Shown in pieces: positions 16,001 to 22,801 of a DNA stretch of 64,000 nt; the first letter of the stretch is position 1, and each line of letters starts with the position of its first letter. The stretch spans positions 1 to 64,000 of the forward strand of contig NZ_JAVHLD010000008.1 in the NCBI RefSeq assembly GCF_031082295.1, given 5' to 3'. This DNA is from Humidesulfovibrio sp. (GTDB lineage: Bacteria > Desulfobacterota > Desulfovibrionia > Desulfovibrionales > Desulfovibrionaceae). The translations under genes and the position numbers were made by a program. The notes under the pieces are model-generated. The model saw nothing but the letters and a program-made list of their open reading frames with translations. It was not told where the DNA came from and made no database searches.

Positions 16001-16220
16001 TGTTGCACTGCTGGCACACGGAGTAGACTTGGTTTTCCGGGTCCGCGTGGGTGTAAGCCCCGCCCTCGGCGGCCAGGGCGTCTCCGCTGAAGGCCTGGTG
16101 CAGGGCCAGGGCGCCGGAGGCGGCCAGCCCCCCCGCCAGGGCCGTGCACTTGATGAACTCGCGACGGTCCATTTCATGGGAGTGAGGGCCGGCGTCGTTG
16201 AATTTGGTGCGCTTAGGCAT
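13026..16220 (-). CDS. Tat-exported molybdopterin oxidoreductase, tetrathionate-reductase (TtrA)-like catalytic subunit
   Basis: A 1064-residue molybdopterin guanine dinucleotide enzyme. A twin-arginine leader (MDRREFIKCTALAGG, about residues 17-50) sends it to the periplasm folded. The N-terminal [4Fe-4S] motif is C-x2-C-x3-C (SVCQQCNTNCGIK) with the fourth cysteine in GALCPKGQAG. A cysteine in HTTVCQGSLYFTCKA is the best molybdenum-ligand candidate. Great length, no heme, and the FeS-NrfD-Mo gene order match ttrBCA and related sulfur- or arsenic-oxyanion reductases. Substrate (tetrathionate, thiosulfate, polysulfide or another) is not provable here. Start 16220 has GGAGG and overlaps the NrfD gene by 8 nt. 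Confidence 0.85.
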   Translation of the reverse strand: MPKRTKFNDAGPHSHEMDRREFIKCTALAGGLAASGALALHQAFSGDALAAEGGAYTHADPENQVYSVCQQCNTNCGIKVKIVDGKAAKIDGNPFSPWTMAPQLPYKTPLAQAATVEGALCPKGQAGIQTQYDPYRIVKVLKRAGKRGEGKWKSIPFEQAVAEIVDGGDLFGEGKVEGLKDICVLKDVDVSKALAEDTDAVVKGKMTLDEFKAKHADNLKYLIDPDHPDLGPKNNQFVFNWGRLKGGRSDFVQRFCGALGTNNRHGHTTVCQGSLYFTCKAMSDQYQDGKWTAGSKFYWQADLANSEFAIFVGANPYEANYGPPWRIPKMTDGIADGSFRFAVIDPRCSKTASRAWKWLPVKSSGVGAVAMAMIQWIIEHNRFDARYLSCANKAAAKAAGEPTWTQAAWLVKVGEDGKPGAYLRGSDLGMKKEVRKNKEDKEYEYDSFVVLSDGKPLAFDPNHEDAAAVGDLLVDTEVNGMKVKTVLQVYKEVALVKTMDQWAEIAGLNASDIADLAREFTSHGKKAVADIHRGVSQHTSGFYNVLAWFMVNILIGNHDHMGGLCKATTYDASGKKPGQPFEVGKVKATKSYGINIIRGGNAFDKTTLFDKFPAKRVWYPFCSDVYQEVIPSIGDAYPYPVKALMLYMGTPVYSLPAGHELISILSDTKKLPLFITSDITVGETSMYSDYIFPDLTYLERWEFSGSHPSVPFKVFPIRQPVVEPLPEIVTVFGEKMPISMESMFLGLAEKMKLPGFGENAFGPGLHLKREEDLYLRMVANVAYGEKEEGADKVPAASKEELELFAKSRRHLPATVFDLARWKAVVGEELWPHVVTVLGRGGRFQDFEKAYKDGLLANKYGKLLGIYLENQLKTKNSMTGKPYLHYADYVPGPFDCTGKPLDDEKQGYDLTLLTYKAVTQTKSRTSGNYWTLGPLPENAIEINTMDAQRLGLKTGDLVRVTSPSNPDGVWNLGPNSKKPMVGKVKVMEGIRPGHIAFALGFGHWANGSGAQTIDGVTIPGDKRRAGGVHANAAMRVDPVLKNTGLVDPVGGSAVFYQSQVKLVKV

Positions 16221-17454
16221 GGAATTCACCTCCGTTGAGCGGTCCGACCACGGGCAGGAAGCGAGTCCCCAGGACAAAGGCCAGCAGGCCGGTGGACACA
16301 ACCCAGAGGCTCACCAGCCATTCATTGAGGTTGGGAACGTAGTCCGCAGACAGCCGGAAGTGGACGTAGGACGCCTCAAGCCCTTCCAGTCTCGTCACGG
16401 CCAGGTCGGCAACGACAAAGTTGAAGCGGAAGGCGACAAAGGTCACCACGATGAGGGCGCAGGCCCAGATCACGGCTTTTGGGCTGGAAGCGCCGCCCCG
16501 CAGCAGGACCAGGGGGAGCAGGCTGCCAATGCACAGATGCACGACCCCGAAGAGAAGACCACCCCCGGAGGTGATGATGCGCTCCAGGGCAAAGGCCGCA
16601 TCGGGCCGGTTAGAAGTCGATGCGATGAATAGCTGGGTTAGTTCCAGAAGCAGAAACGCCAGCAGCAGATAATATACTGCCCTGCCGAGGCCAAGGCCGA
16701 CCTCGCGGCCTTCGGCGTCGTCGCCGCGCAAGGTCAACATGAGGAAGGCAATGAGCGCCCCGCCAGAGAGCAGGGCCGCCACCACAAACATAACAGGGGT
16801 CAAGGCGCTGTTCCACAAAGGTCGCCCCGGCACCACGGCGAAGAATGCGCCGTTGACCCAATAGAAGAGCAAGCCCACGGGCAGGCTCACCCAGGAGAGT
16901 TTACGCACAAGGCGTTGGTCCGCCACGCGGATTGACTCGTCGTATGCAGTCTGGCCAAAAGCGAGGAATCGATAGAGGCCCCGGTAGCAGCATGTCCTGT
17001 CAGCGGCCAAGGCCACGACGGCACCACGTATGAGGACGCAGGTTTTCGTCAGGTAGAGGCCCAGCATGGCGATGAAAAGAACCATCATCCAGAACATGAG
17101 CGAGGAGAAGTTGGGGGACAGGAAGAACTGGTAGAAGGCGCGGTGCATGGTTCCCAAGTCGAGGAGGATGAACTGGACCTCGCAGAGCAGGGCCACCAGC
17201 ACAGTGAAAGCCGCCAGGGGTGCTGCCGCCTCAAATTTTTTGAGGCCGAAGACATAGGCCAGAATGGTCACCAAAAAAGCACCCGCCGAGAGACCCAGGA
17301 AAAACAGGTAAAAGGCCACCCACAGGCCCCAGGGGATGACCGAGCCAAAGGCAACAGGATTGAGACCGTGCAGGAGACGGTCCACAAGGCCCCAGCCTCC
17401 CACCACCAGACCCGCCACAGCCAGCACTATGAGCTTATTGGATTTATTGTCCAT
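16213..17454 (-). CDS. NrfD/PsrC-type quinone-interacting membrane subunit
   Basis: A 413-residue inner-membrane protein with about nine to ten hydrophobic helices and the NrfD family opening (PWGLWVAFYLFFLGLSAGAFLV). Such subunits exchange electrons between menaquinol and an attached periplasmic Fe-S protein. GGGGG precedes the ATG. It sits 9 nt behind the ferredoxin subunit gene and overlaps the catalytic subunit, so the three should form one membrane complex. Compared with Salmonella TtrC it is longer. Confidence 0.88.
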   Translation of the reverse strand: MDNKSNKLIVLAVAGLVVGGWGLVDRLLHGLNPVAFGSVIPWGLWVAFYLFFLGLSAGAFLVTILAYVFGLKKFEAAAPLAAFTVLVALLCEVQFILLDLGTMHRAFYQFFLSPNFSSLMFWMMVLFIAMLGLYLTKTCVLIRGAVVALAADRTCCYRGLYRFLAFGQTAYDESIRVADQRLVRKLSWVSLPVGLLFYWVNGAFFAVVPGRPLWNSALTPVMFVVAALLSGGALIAFLMLTLRGDDAEGREVGLGLGRAVYYLLLAFLLLELTQLFIASTSNRPDAAFALERIITSGGGLLFGVVHLCIGSLLPLVLLRGGASSPKAVIWACALIVVTFVAFRFNFVVADLAVTRLEGLEASYVHFRLSADYVPNLNEWLVSLWVVSTGLLAFVLGTRFLPVVGPLNGGEFHA

Positions 17455-17463
17455 TGCTTCCCC

Positions 17464-18219
17464 CTAGACCAGATAGTAGACAGCCGGCTTGGTTCCCATC
17501 TCTTCCTTGAGCCGCATGACTCGGGGCGAGCCGATCAACTCCCGCACCAGGGCCTTGGGATCGTTGCGGTCGCCGAAGTAGGTTGCCCTGCCGACACAGG
17601 TGGTCACACAGGCGGGCAGCATGCCCACGGCCAGACGGTGCAGGCAGAAATGGCATTTGCGGGCGTTGCCCACGGGCGAGTTGCGGTCGCTGCGCGGGTC
17701 CCAGGTCTTGCTGTATTCCGCTGCGGGCTTCTCCTCATATCCGGCAGCGGCCCAGTCGCCGCCAGCGGTGACGCTCCTGAGCGTAGGGACCCCTTTGGCG
17801 TGCCACTCGGCAAAGTCCGAGGTGCGCGCCCCGTAGGGACAGGCTGCCAGGCAGTAGCGGCAGCCGATGCAGCGGGCATAGTCGATGACCGTGACGCCCT
17901 GGGCGTTCTTATAGGTGGCCGTCACAGGGCAGACAGTGACGCAGGGCGGGTTGTCGCACTGCATGCAGGGCCGTGGCTGGAAGCTGCGCCGGACGTTGGG
18001 GAACTGTCCGAACTCATGTTCGGTAACAGGGCGGTAGATGACGCCTGGCGGCAGCTTGTTCTCGGCGGCGCAGGCCACTGTGCAGGCATGGCAGCCTGCG
18101 CATTTGGCCTGGTCGATGACCATGATCCAGCGGACCGTCTTCTGGTCTTTCTCCTTGGCCCGTTTCAACTCCTTCTGCATTCGGAGCAGGGAGTCTTCTT
18201 TCGCCGGTTGTCTCGCCAT
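17464..18219 (-). CDS. Four-cluster ferredoxin subunit (TtrB/PsrB/DmsB type)
   Basis: A 251-residue electron-transfer subunit with four cysteine groups: CAGCHACTVAC, CMQCDNPPCVTVCP, CIGCRYCLAACPYG, and CHFC paired with CVTTC. The C-terminus (GTKPAVYYLV) resembles that of TtrB. It has no signal peptide, so it is presumably carried out with the Tat-exported partner. AGGAGG precedes the ATG. First gene of the operon; a sigma-70-like promoter and a slippery homopolymer tract lie about 90-135 nt upstream. Confidence 0.9.
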   Translation of the reverse strand: MARQPAKEDSLLRMQKELKRAKEKDQKTVRWIMVIDQAKCAGCHACTVACAAENKLPPGVIYRPVTEHEFGQFPNVRRSFQPRPCMQCDNPPCVTVCPVTATYKNAQGVTVIDYARCIGCRYCLAACPYGARTSDFAEWHAKGVPTLRSVTAGGDWAAAGYEEKPAAEYSKTWDPRSDRNSPVGNARKCHFCLHRLAVGMLPACVTTCVGRATYFGDRNDPKALVRELIGSPRVMRLKEEMGTKPAVYYLV

Positions 18220-18306
18220 GCTGCCCTCCTGAGGTTACGCGACGCGGATGGGGATCGGTCAGGACCATTTTGGACTTGAAAGGTATGAGAATGAACTATT
18301 ATGATT

Positions 18307-18335
18307 TGCATATCCGATTGATGTGATTGGGTCAA
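18307..18335 (-). promoter_or_regulatory. Possible sigma-70 promoter of the TtrBCA-like operon
   Basis: On the minus strand, TTGACC (18330-18335) and TATGCA (18307-18312) are 17 nt apart, about 90 nt before the ferredoxin gene. The -10 match is fair only. A C10 tract abuts the -35 side. Confidence 0.4.
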
Positions 18336-18336
18336 T

Positions 18337-18356
18337 GGGGGGGGGGAATTTTTTTT
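18337..18356. repeat. Homopolymer tract G10-AA-T8
   Basis: Ten consecutive G followed by AA and eight T (C10 and A8 on the transcribed minus strand), one base upstream of the putative -35. Such tracts change length by slippage and can tune promoters. Confidence 0.75.
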
Positions 18357-18460
18357 GAAGTCGTTATGCGTGCAGACAGCAAGCGCCCAAGAAGGAATCC
18401 GCTTGAGGCAGGATCCGGAGAAATCCCAAACTTCAAAGCATAGGGCTATTCGCCGGAAAA

Positions 18461-18643
18461 GCTGCTCCAATTTTGCTCCACTGCGACGGCAAACCAGTGA
18501 TCATTTGTGAATGCGCATGCGTACGCAACCACCAGAAACCATTCGAGACATTGCTGCAACATACTGTAATAATGAGAACAAAACAGAGACTAAAATCCCT
18601 CGACCTTCGGGTTATGTCGGTTCGATTCCGACCCTGGGCACCA
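18461..18643 (+). repeat. tRNA-Leu(UAA) 3'-half direct repeat with conserved flank, copy 3
   Basis: Same layout as copy 2: GCTCCAATTTTGCTCCACTG, the TGATCATTTGTGAATGCGCA flank, then the tRNA half ending CCTGGGC-A-CCA at 18643. The anticodon loop has lost one T (CTAAAA). No terminator follows. It separates cargo blocks II and III. Confidence 0.88.
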
Positions 18644-18701
18644 ACTGCATCAATTAGCTATGTTTAAAGAGTATGTTACGCTGTTATAGTCATATAGCGT
18701 T

Positions 18702-18722
18702 CGCTCCAATTCTACTCCACTC
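18702..18722 (+). repeat. Partial extra copy of the repeat's left end
   Basis: GCTCCAATTCTACTCCACTC differs only slightly from the start of copies 2-4, but no tRNA segment follows. Probably a truncated further repeat just inside block III. Confidence 0.5.
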
Positions 18723-18967
18723 GCCTCACCAAATGGGACAGGAGAGTGCCAGGCCCATTCTGCGCACCATTGGAATAGCAATCTCCACACGTAAATCAGT
18801 TGTTAACAGCAGATCATCTTCGACTCCAGTGGCAGCAGCGCATACGCATGTGAACAGAATCACAATGTGAGATTTTGCGTTGCCAATTCCTCCTCTGTGG
18901 TGCATAGGGCAATAAATTCTGCCCGATGATCCACGCCATCGGGAAACGCAAACAACCATCGAGTGCC

Positions 18968-19402
18968 ATGAAACTTTCCGCCAAGGCGCGCTACGCCGTG
19001 CGCATCCTACTTGATCTTGCCACCTACCAGGGCCAAGGCCCAGTGCGCACGTCCGACATATCCGAGCATACCGGCGTGTCGGTGCGCTTTATTGAGCAGA
19101 TCCTTAAACCTCTCAAAAAGGCCAAGCTGGTGGAGAGCACCCGCGGCGCCTCCGGCGGTTACGTGCTTTCGGCCAAGCCAGAGGACATCACCCTGGCGGC
19201 CATTATCCGCATCATCGAGGGCAGCCTCTGCCTGACCCACTGTTGTGAGGATCCGAATACCTGCCACCGCTCGCCAACCTGCCGCAGCCACCGGGCTTGG
19301 GTGCGCGTCACCCAGGTCATGGAGGCCGAACTTGAGGACATCAGCATCAGGGACCTGCAGGATGACGTGATCCTGGGCACCCCCCACGGCTGCGACTGCT
19401 GA
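18968..19402 (+). CDS. Rrf2-family transcriptional regulator with cysteine cluster
   Basis: A 144-residue winged-helix regulator: MKLSAKARYAVRILLDLA opening, recognition region VSVRFIEQILKPLKKAKLVES, and wing GASGGYVLS. The C-terminal half has CLTHCCEDPNTCHRSPTC, more cysteines than the three of IscR/NsrR, and ends CDC; an Fe-S cluster is likely. Start 18968 is chosen because it aligns with the family N-terminus; no clear ribosome site is visible. It precedes a second Rrf2-like gene and a sulfide:quinone oxidoreductase-like gene, which it may control in response to sulfur or redox signals. Confidence 0.88.
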   Translation: MKLSAKARYAVRILLDLATYQGQGPVRTSDISEHTGVSVRFIEQILKPLKKAKLVESTRGASGGYVLSAKPEDITLAAIIRIIEGSLCLTHCCEDPNTCHRSPTCRSHRAWVRVTQVMEAELEDISIRDLQDDVILGTPHGCDC

Positions 19403-19557
19403 CCAATTCCCTCCGCACCACGCCCATTCCATAGTCCCTTCGCCTATTCCCCAGTGTCACGGGAGTATCTGCCCATCCCCGCGATTCCGTGGGGGTAAGG
19501 TAATGCATTGGTTTAAAAGGCAATAAAATTTAATTGCTCTTTTATTCACAAATCCCC

Positions 19558-19583
19558 TTGACGCCGTAGGTTTTTTTTATAAA
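19558..19583 (+). promoter_or_regulatory. Possible promoter upstream of the second Rrf2-like gene
   Basis: TTGACG is followed about 16 nt later by TATAAA in an AT-rich stretch, just ahead of the large inverted repeat at 19593-19642. Weak evidence. Confidence 0.35.
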
Positions 19584-19592
19584 AACACGACT

Positions 19593-19642
19593 CATTCAAT
19601 CGAGATTAAGTTTATCGCACTTAGGCTTATCGCGATTGAATG
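19593..19642. promoter_or_regulatory. Long inverted repeat, probable operator
   Basis: CATTCAATCG (19593-19602) and CGATTGAATG (19633-19642) are perfect arms. The pairing continues inward, GATTAAG against CTTATCG, with mismatches. It lies between a possible promoter and the second Rrf2-like gene, a fitting place for autoregulation by one of the two Rrf2 proteins. Confidence 0.6.
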
Positions 19643-19696
19643 AATACCGTTTGTCTTGATCGAACTCAAGCTGCACCGACAAACAACGGGACAGGC

Positions 19697-20293
19697 ATGA
19701 AACCAACCGCAAGAACCTGCCACGCGACCAGAATCCTGCTTGAACTCGCGCATCACGGGGACAGTCCCCCCATGCGCGCCTCGGAACTCTCCGTCATCAT
19801 CGGCATTTCCGGGAAGCTCCTAGAGAAGATCGTCCGTCCGCTCAAGACCGCAGGCATGCTCAAGAGCCTGCGCGGAGCCACTGGCGGCTACATTCTTGGC
19901 CGCACCCCGCAGACAATCACCCTGGCCGATATTCTGACCACCATGGAGGGTGCGGTCTTCAAGCCCCAGTGCTGCGAGGCCGACATCGACTGCCTGCTCA
20001 TCGATGGCTGCCCCACCGGCAACATCTGGAGCGGTATCGCGCGACAGATGGAGCAGCGCTTCCAGGCCATCACCCTGGCCGACCTCATGGTCGACTCACG
20101 CGAAGCCTGCCCGTCCCGGGCGGCCCGTATGGCCCGGGCGGCCCACGCCTCCAGAGCCGCGTGCGAAGCACACAGCCCAAAGCCCTGGCGCGACGTGAGC
20201 GTCGCCACGGGCAGAAGCAGACTCTCCCGCAGGAGGAAACCGGGGAGCGGGCAGACAGCCCCGCGCCAGCCAGGGCGCCCCCGCCTTATTTGA
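19697..20293 (+). CDS. Second Rrf2-like regulator with extended basic tail
   Basis: A 198-residue protein. Residues 1-130 match the Rrf2 winged helix (TCHATRILLELAHHGD, ISGKLLEKIVRPLKTAGMLKSL, GATGGYILGRTP) and a cysteine group (CCEADIDCLLIDGC) suggests an Fe-S cluster. Residues ~135-198 are a low-complexity Arg/Ala/Ser-rich tail absent from normal Rrf2 proteins. ATG 19697 (GGGACAGG upstream) is preferred because the ATG at 19640 lies inside the operator-like inverted repeat. It is 43 nt upstream of the flavoprotein gene and may be its direct regulator. Confidence 0.8.
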   Translation: MKPTARTCHATRILLELAHHGDSPPMRASELSVIIGISGKLLEKIVRPLKTAGMLKSLRGATGGYILGRTPQTITLADILTTMEGAVFKPQCCEADIDCLLIDGCPTGNIWSGIARQMEQRFQAITLADLMVDSREACPSRAARMARAAHASRAACEAHSPKPWRDVSVATGRSRLSRRRKPGSGQTAPRQPGRPRLI

Positions 20294-20336
20294 TGAAGGC
20301 CGGCTCAGATTTCATGCACCATTAAAGGAGAAGATC

Positions 20337-21575
20337 ATGAAAAAATTGCTCATTCTCGGTTCTGGAGCAGGCGGCACCATCGTCGCCGCAAAAATGGCCA
20401 AATCTCTTGGCGACGACTGGAAGATCACGGTCATCGACCGCGACTGGAAACATCACTATCAGGCCGGCTGGCTCTTTGTCCCCTTCGGCGTCTACTCCCT
20501 GGCCGATTGCATGAAGCCCAAGAGTGACTTCATCCCCGAAGGCGTGACCTTTGTTCAGGACACCATCGTCAACATCAATCCTGAAAAGAAACAGGTCAAG
20601 ACCGAGAAAGGCGAGTATGATTACGACTGGCTGGTCATCGGCACCGGATGCCGCATCATGCCCGACGAGATCGAAGGAATGATGGACGACTGGCACGGCA
20701 ATATCCACGACTTCTACACTCCCACCGGCGCTCAGGCCCTCTACAAGAAACTCAAGTACTACAAGAAAGGCAAGGTGGTGCTGAACATCGCCGAAATGCC
20801 CATCAAATGCCCGGTTGCCCCGCTGGAGTTCGTCTATCTGGCCGACTGGTTCTTCACCATCAACGGAGTTCGCAAGGACATCGAGATCGAGCTCGTGACT
20901 CCGCTCACCGGCGCCTTCACCAAGCCCGTGGCCGCTGGCGTTCTGGGCAAGGTCTGCGAAGAGAAGAACATCAAGATCGTCCCCAACTTCGAGATCGCCG
21001 GCGTCAACGTGGGCGAGAAGACCATCGAGAGCGTCAAGGGCGAAAAGGTCGACTACGACCTGCTCGTGTCCATTCCGCCCAACTTCGGTTCCCAGATCAT
21101 CATGGACTCCGGACTGGGCGACGCCATGGGCTACGTGGACACCGACAAGCACACTCTCAAGGCCAAGAACATCCCCAACTGCTACGTCATCGGCGACGCC
21201 ACCAACTGCCCCACCTCCAAGGCCGGCAGCGTGGCTCACTACCAGGCCGACATCGTCTGCGACAACCTGCTGCGCGAGATCGACGGCGAGGAGCCCCGGC
21301 CCGAGTTCGACGGCCACTCCACCTGCTTCATCGTCTCCGGCTACGAGCAGGCCTACCTCATCGACTTCAACTACAAAGTCGAACCCCTGCAGGGCAAATA
21401 CCCCTTCCCCGGCGTTGGCCCCTTCGCGCTTCTTGGCGAAAGCCACTTCAACTACTGGGGCAAGATGATGTTCAAGTGGGTCTATTTCAACCTGATGCTC
21501 AAGGGCCACGAACTGCCGCTGGAATCCCAGATGTTCATGGCCGGCAAGATGCGCCACCACTTGGTCGGCGCCTAG
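20337..21575 (+). CDS. Sulfide:quinone oxidoreductase-like FAD protein
   Basis: A 412-residue flavoprotein. FAD-binding GSGAGGTIVAAKMAK is at residues 8-22, the GTGCRIMP loop around 102, and the second FAD motif is IPNCYVIGDATNCPTSKAG. Cysteines in IKCPVAPLEF (about 161) and HSTCFIV (about 331) are placed like the redox pair of sulfide:quinone oxidoreductases, so sulfide oxidation to sulfane sulfur with quinone reduction is likely. AAGGAG precedes the ATG. No signal peptide; the C-terminal hydrophobic/amphipathic part fits peripheral membrane binding. It is paired with a DUF1641 gene, a combination seen in other genomes. Confidence 0.85.
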   Translation: MKKLLILGSGAGGTIVAAKMAKSLGDDWKITVIDRDWKHHYQAGWLFVPFGVYSLADCMKPKSDFIPEGVTFVQDTIVNINPEKKQVKTEKGEYDYDWLVIGTGCRIMPDEIEGMMDDWHGNIHDFYTPTGAQALYKKLKYYKKGKVVLNIAEMPIKCPVAPLEFVYLADWFFTINGVRKDIEIELVTPLTGAFTKPVAAGVLGKVCEEKNIKIVPNFEIAGVNVGEKTIESVKGEKVDYDLLVSIPPNFGSQIIMDSGLGDAMGYVDTDKHTLKAKNIPNCYVIGDATNCPTSKAGSVAHYQADIVCDNLLREIDGEEPRPEFDGHSTCFIVSGYEQAYLIDFNYKVEPLQGKYPFPGVGPFALLGESHFNYWGKMMFKWVYFNLMLKGHELPLESQMFMAGKMRHHLVGA

Positions 21576-21590
21576 CGCAGGGGGAACGTA

Positions 21591-22235
21591 ATGGAAGAAC
21601 AGGTTCTCAAACGCATTGAGGGGATGGAGCAGCAGCTCAAGTACCTGGTCGACGCCTCCAAGGGCTGGCAGGAACTGAAGCATGACCTGACTCCCATCAT
21701 GCACGACGCTTTCAAGACCCTGATGAAGGAGTTCGGCGAGGTAGAGGCGGGCTTCCAGCTCGAGGACATCTTCGCCCTGCTCAAGCGCCTGCTGCGCAGC
21801 ATCAAGAACCTCACCTACCTGCTGGAGCAGATGGAAAACATCATCGACCTCTGGCAGACCATCGAGCCGCTCCTGCACTCCGCCGTGCCCAAGGGCATCG
21901 AGTTCCTCGACGAGATGGACCAGAAGGGCGTGTTCCGCATGTACAAGGCCATGGTCGAGGTCCGCGGCAAGATGGCCCGTGCTTACTCGCCCGAGGACAT
22001 CGAGGTCATGGGCGATGGCTTTGTCTCCATGCTCGGCCTGATCAAGAAGATCAGCACCCCGCAGGCACGCGAGATGCTGGAGAAGATGGCCGACCTCATG
22101 ACCACCATGGACCTCAAGGAATGCAAGGAATGCGGTCCGCTGGGCCTGGTGACCGGCATGAGCAGCAAGGAAGCCCGCAAGGGTCTTGGCGTCATGCTTG
22201 AACTGACCAAGAATCTGGGCAAGCTGTCCGGCTAA
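21591..22235 (+). CDS. DUF1641 family protein
   Basis: A 214-residue, mostly helical soluble protein with the DUF1641 layout; the C-terminal part has ECKECGPLGLVTGMSSKEARKGLG. DUF1641 genes commonly neighbour sulfide:quinone oxidoreductase or formate dehydrogenase genes; the biochemical role is unknown. GGGGG lies near the ATG. It starts 15 nt after the flavoprotein gene, so the two are surely co-transcribed. The CKEC pair could bind a metal or act as a thiol switch. Confidence 0.85.
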   Translation: MEEQVLKRIEGMEQQLKYLVDASKGWQELKHDLTPIMHDAFKTLMKEFGEVEAGFQLEDIFALLKRLLRSIKNLTYLLEQMENIIDLWQTIEPLLHSAVPKGIEFLDEMDQKGVFRMYKAMVEVRGKMARAYSPEDIEVMGDGFVSMLGLIKKISTPQAREMLEKMADLMTTMDLKECKECGPLGLVTGMSSKEARKGLGVMLELTKNLGKLSG

Positions 22236-22281
22236 AAGCTAACGACGGGGCGACCGACACCGCCCCGCAGAAAGCGCCCAC

Positions 22282-22322
22282 GCGCGGCCCGGCGGTTAGA
22301 GCCAACGCCGACCGGGCCGCGC
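22282..22322 (+). other. Strong intercistronic hairpin
   Basis: GCGCGGCCCGG pairs with CCGGGCCGCGC; inner bases CGGCGgTT/AACGCCG extend the stem around a short loop. No T-run follows (CACAAAAAA), so it is not a normal terminator. It may stabilise the flavoprotein/DUF1641 mRNA or reduce read-through into the signalling genes. Confidence 0.65.
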
Positions 22323-22363
22323 CACAAAAAATACCCGCCGCAGGCAGCGGCAGGAGGACTCAC

Positions 22364-22717
22364 ATGAGCAAGAAAATCCTGATCGTGGACGACGACCCCG
22401 CAGTGGTTGACTTTCTGGAAGAGGTCCTGACCGACAACGGCTACCTCACCGCCAGGGCCTATAACGGTATCGAAGGGCTGGAGCAGGTGAAGGCCTTTTC
22501 CCCTGACCTCATCACCCTGGACATGGACATGCCCGAGAAGGGCGGCACAATGTTCTACATCGGCCTGCGCAAGGACGAGGCACTGAAGGGGACGCCGATC
22601 ATCGTCATCAGCGGTGTTGGCCCCCGCCCCGCTGTATTGACCAAGGACATTCCCACGCTGACCAAGCCGGTAGAACCGGCTGTGCTGCTGGACCTGATCG
22701 CCAAGACCCTGGCCTAA
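22364..22717 (+). CDS. Stand-alone CheY-type response regulator
   Basis: A 117-residue receiver domain with full chemistry: acidic pocket D9-D10-D11, phosphoacceptor D53 (TLDMDMP), S/T in VISGVGP and lysine in LTKPVEP. No output domain. AGGAGG precedes the ATG. It lies just before a hybrid histidine kinase and a heme-binding kinase, and may act as shuttle or phosphate sink for them. Target unknown. Confidence 0.9.
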   Translation: MSKKILIVDDDPAVVDFLEEVLTDNGYLTARAYNGIEGLEQVKAFSPDLITLDMDMPEKGGTMFYIGLRKDEALKGTPIIVISGVGPRPAVLTKDIPTLTKPVEPAVLLDLIAKTLA

Positions 22718-22801
22718 TCGCACAGCGCGCTGGCGCGGCGGGAAATGTGCGCCCGCCCGCCGCGCCGGGGGCGCGCTACCCGAGACCACAGAGGCATTCT
22801 G

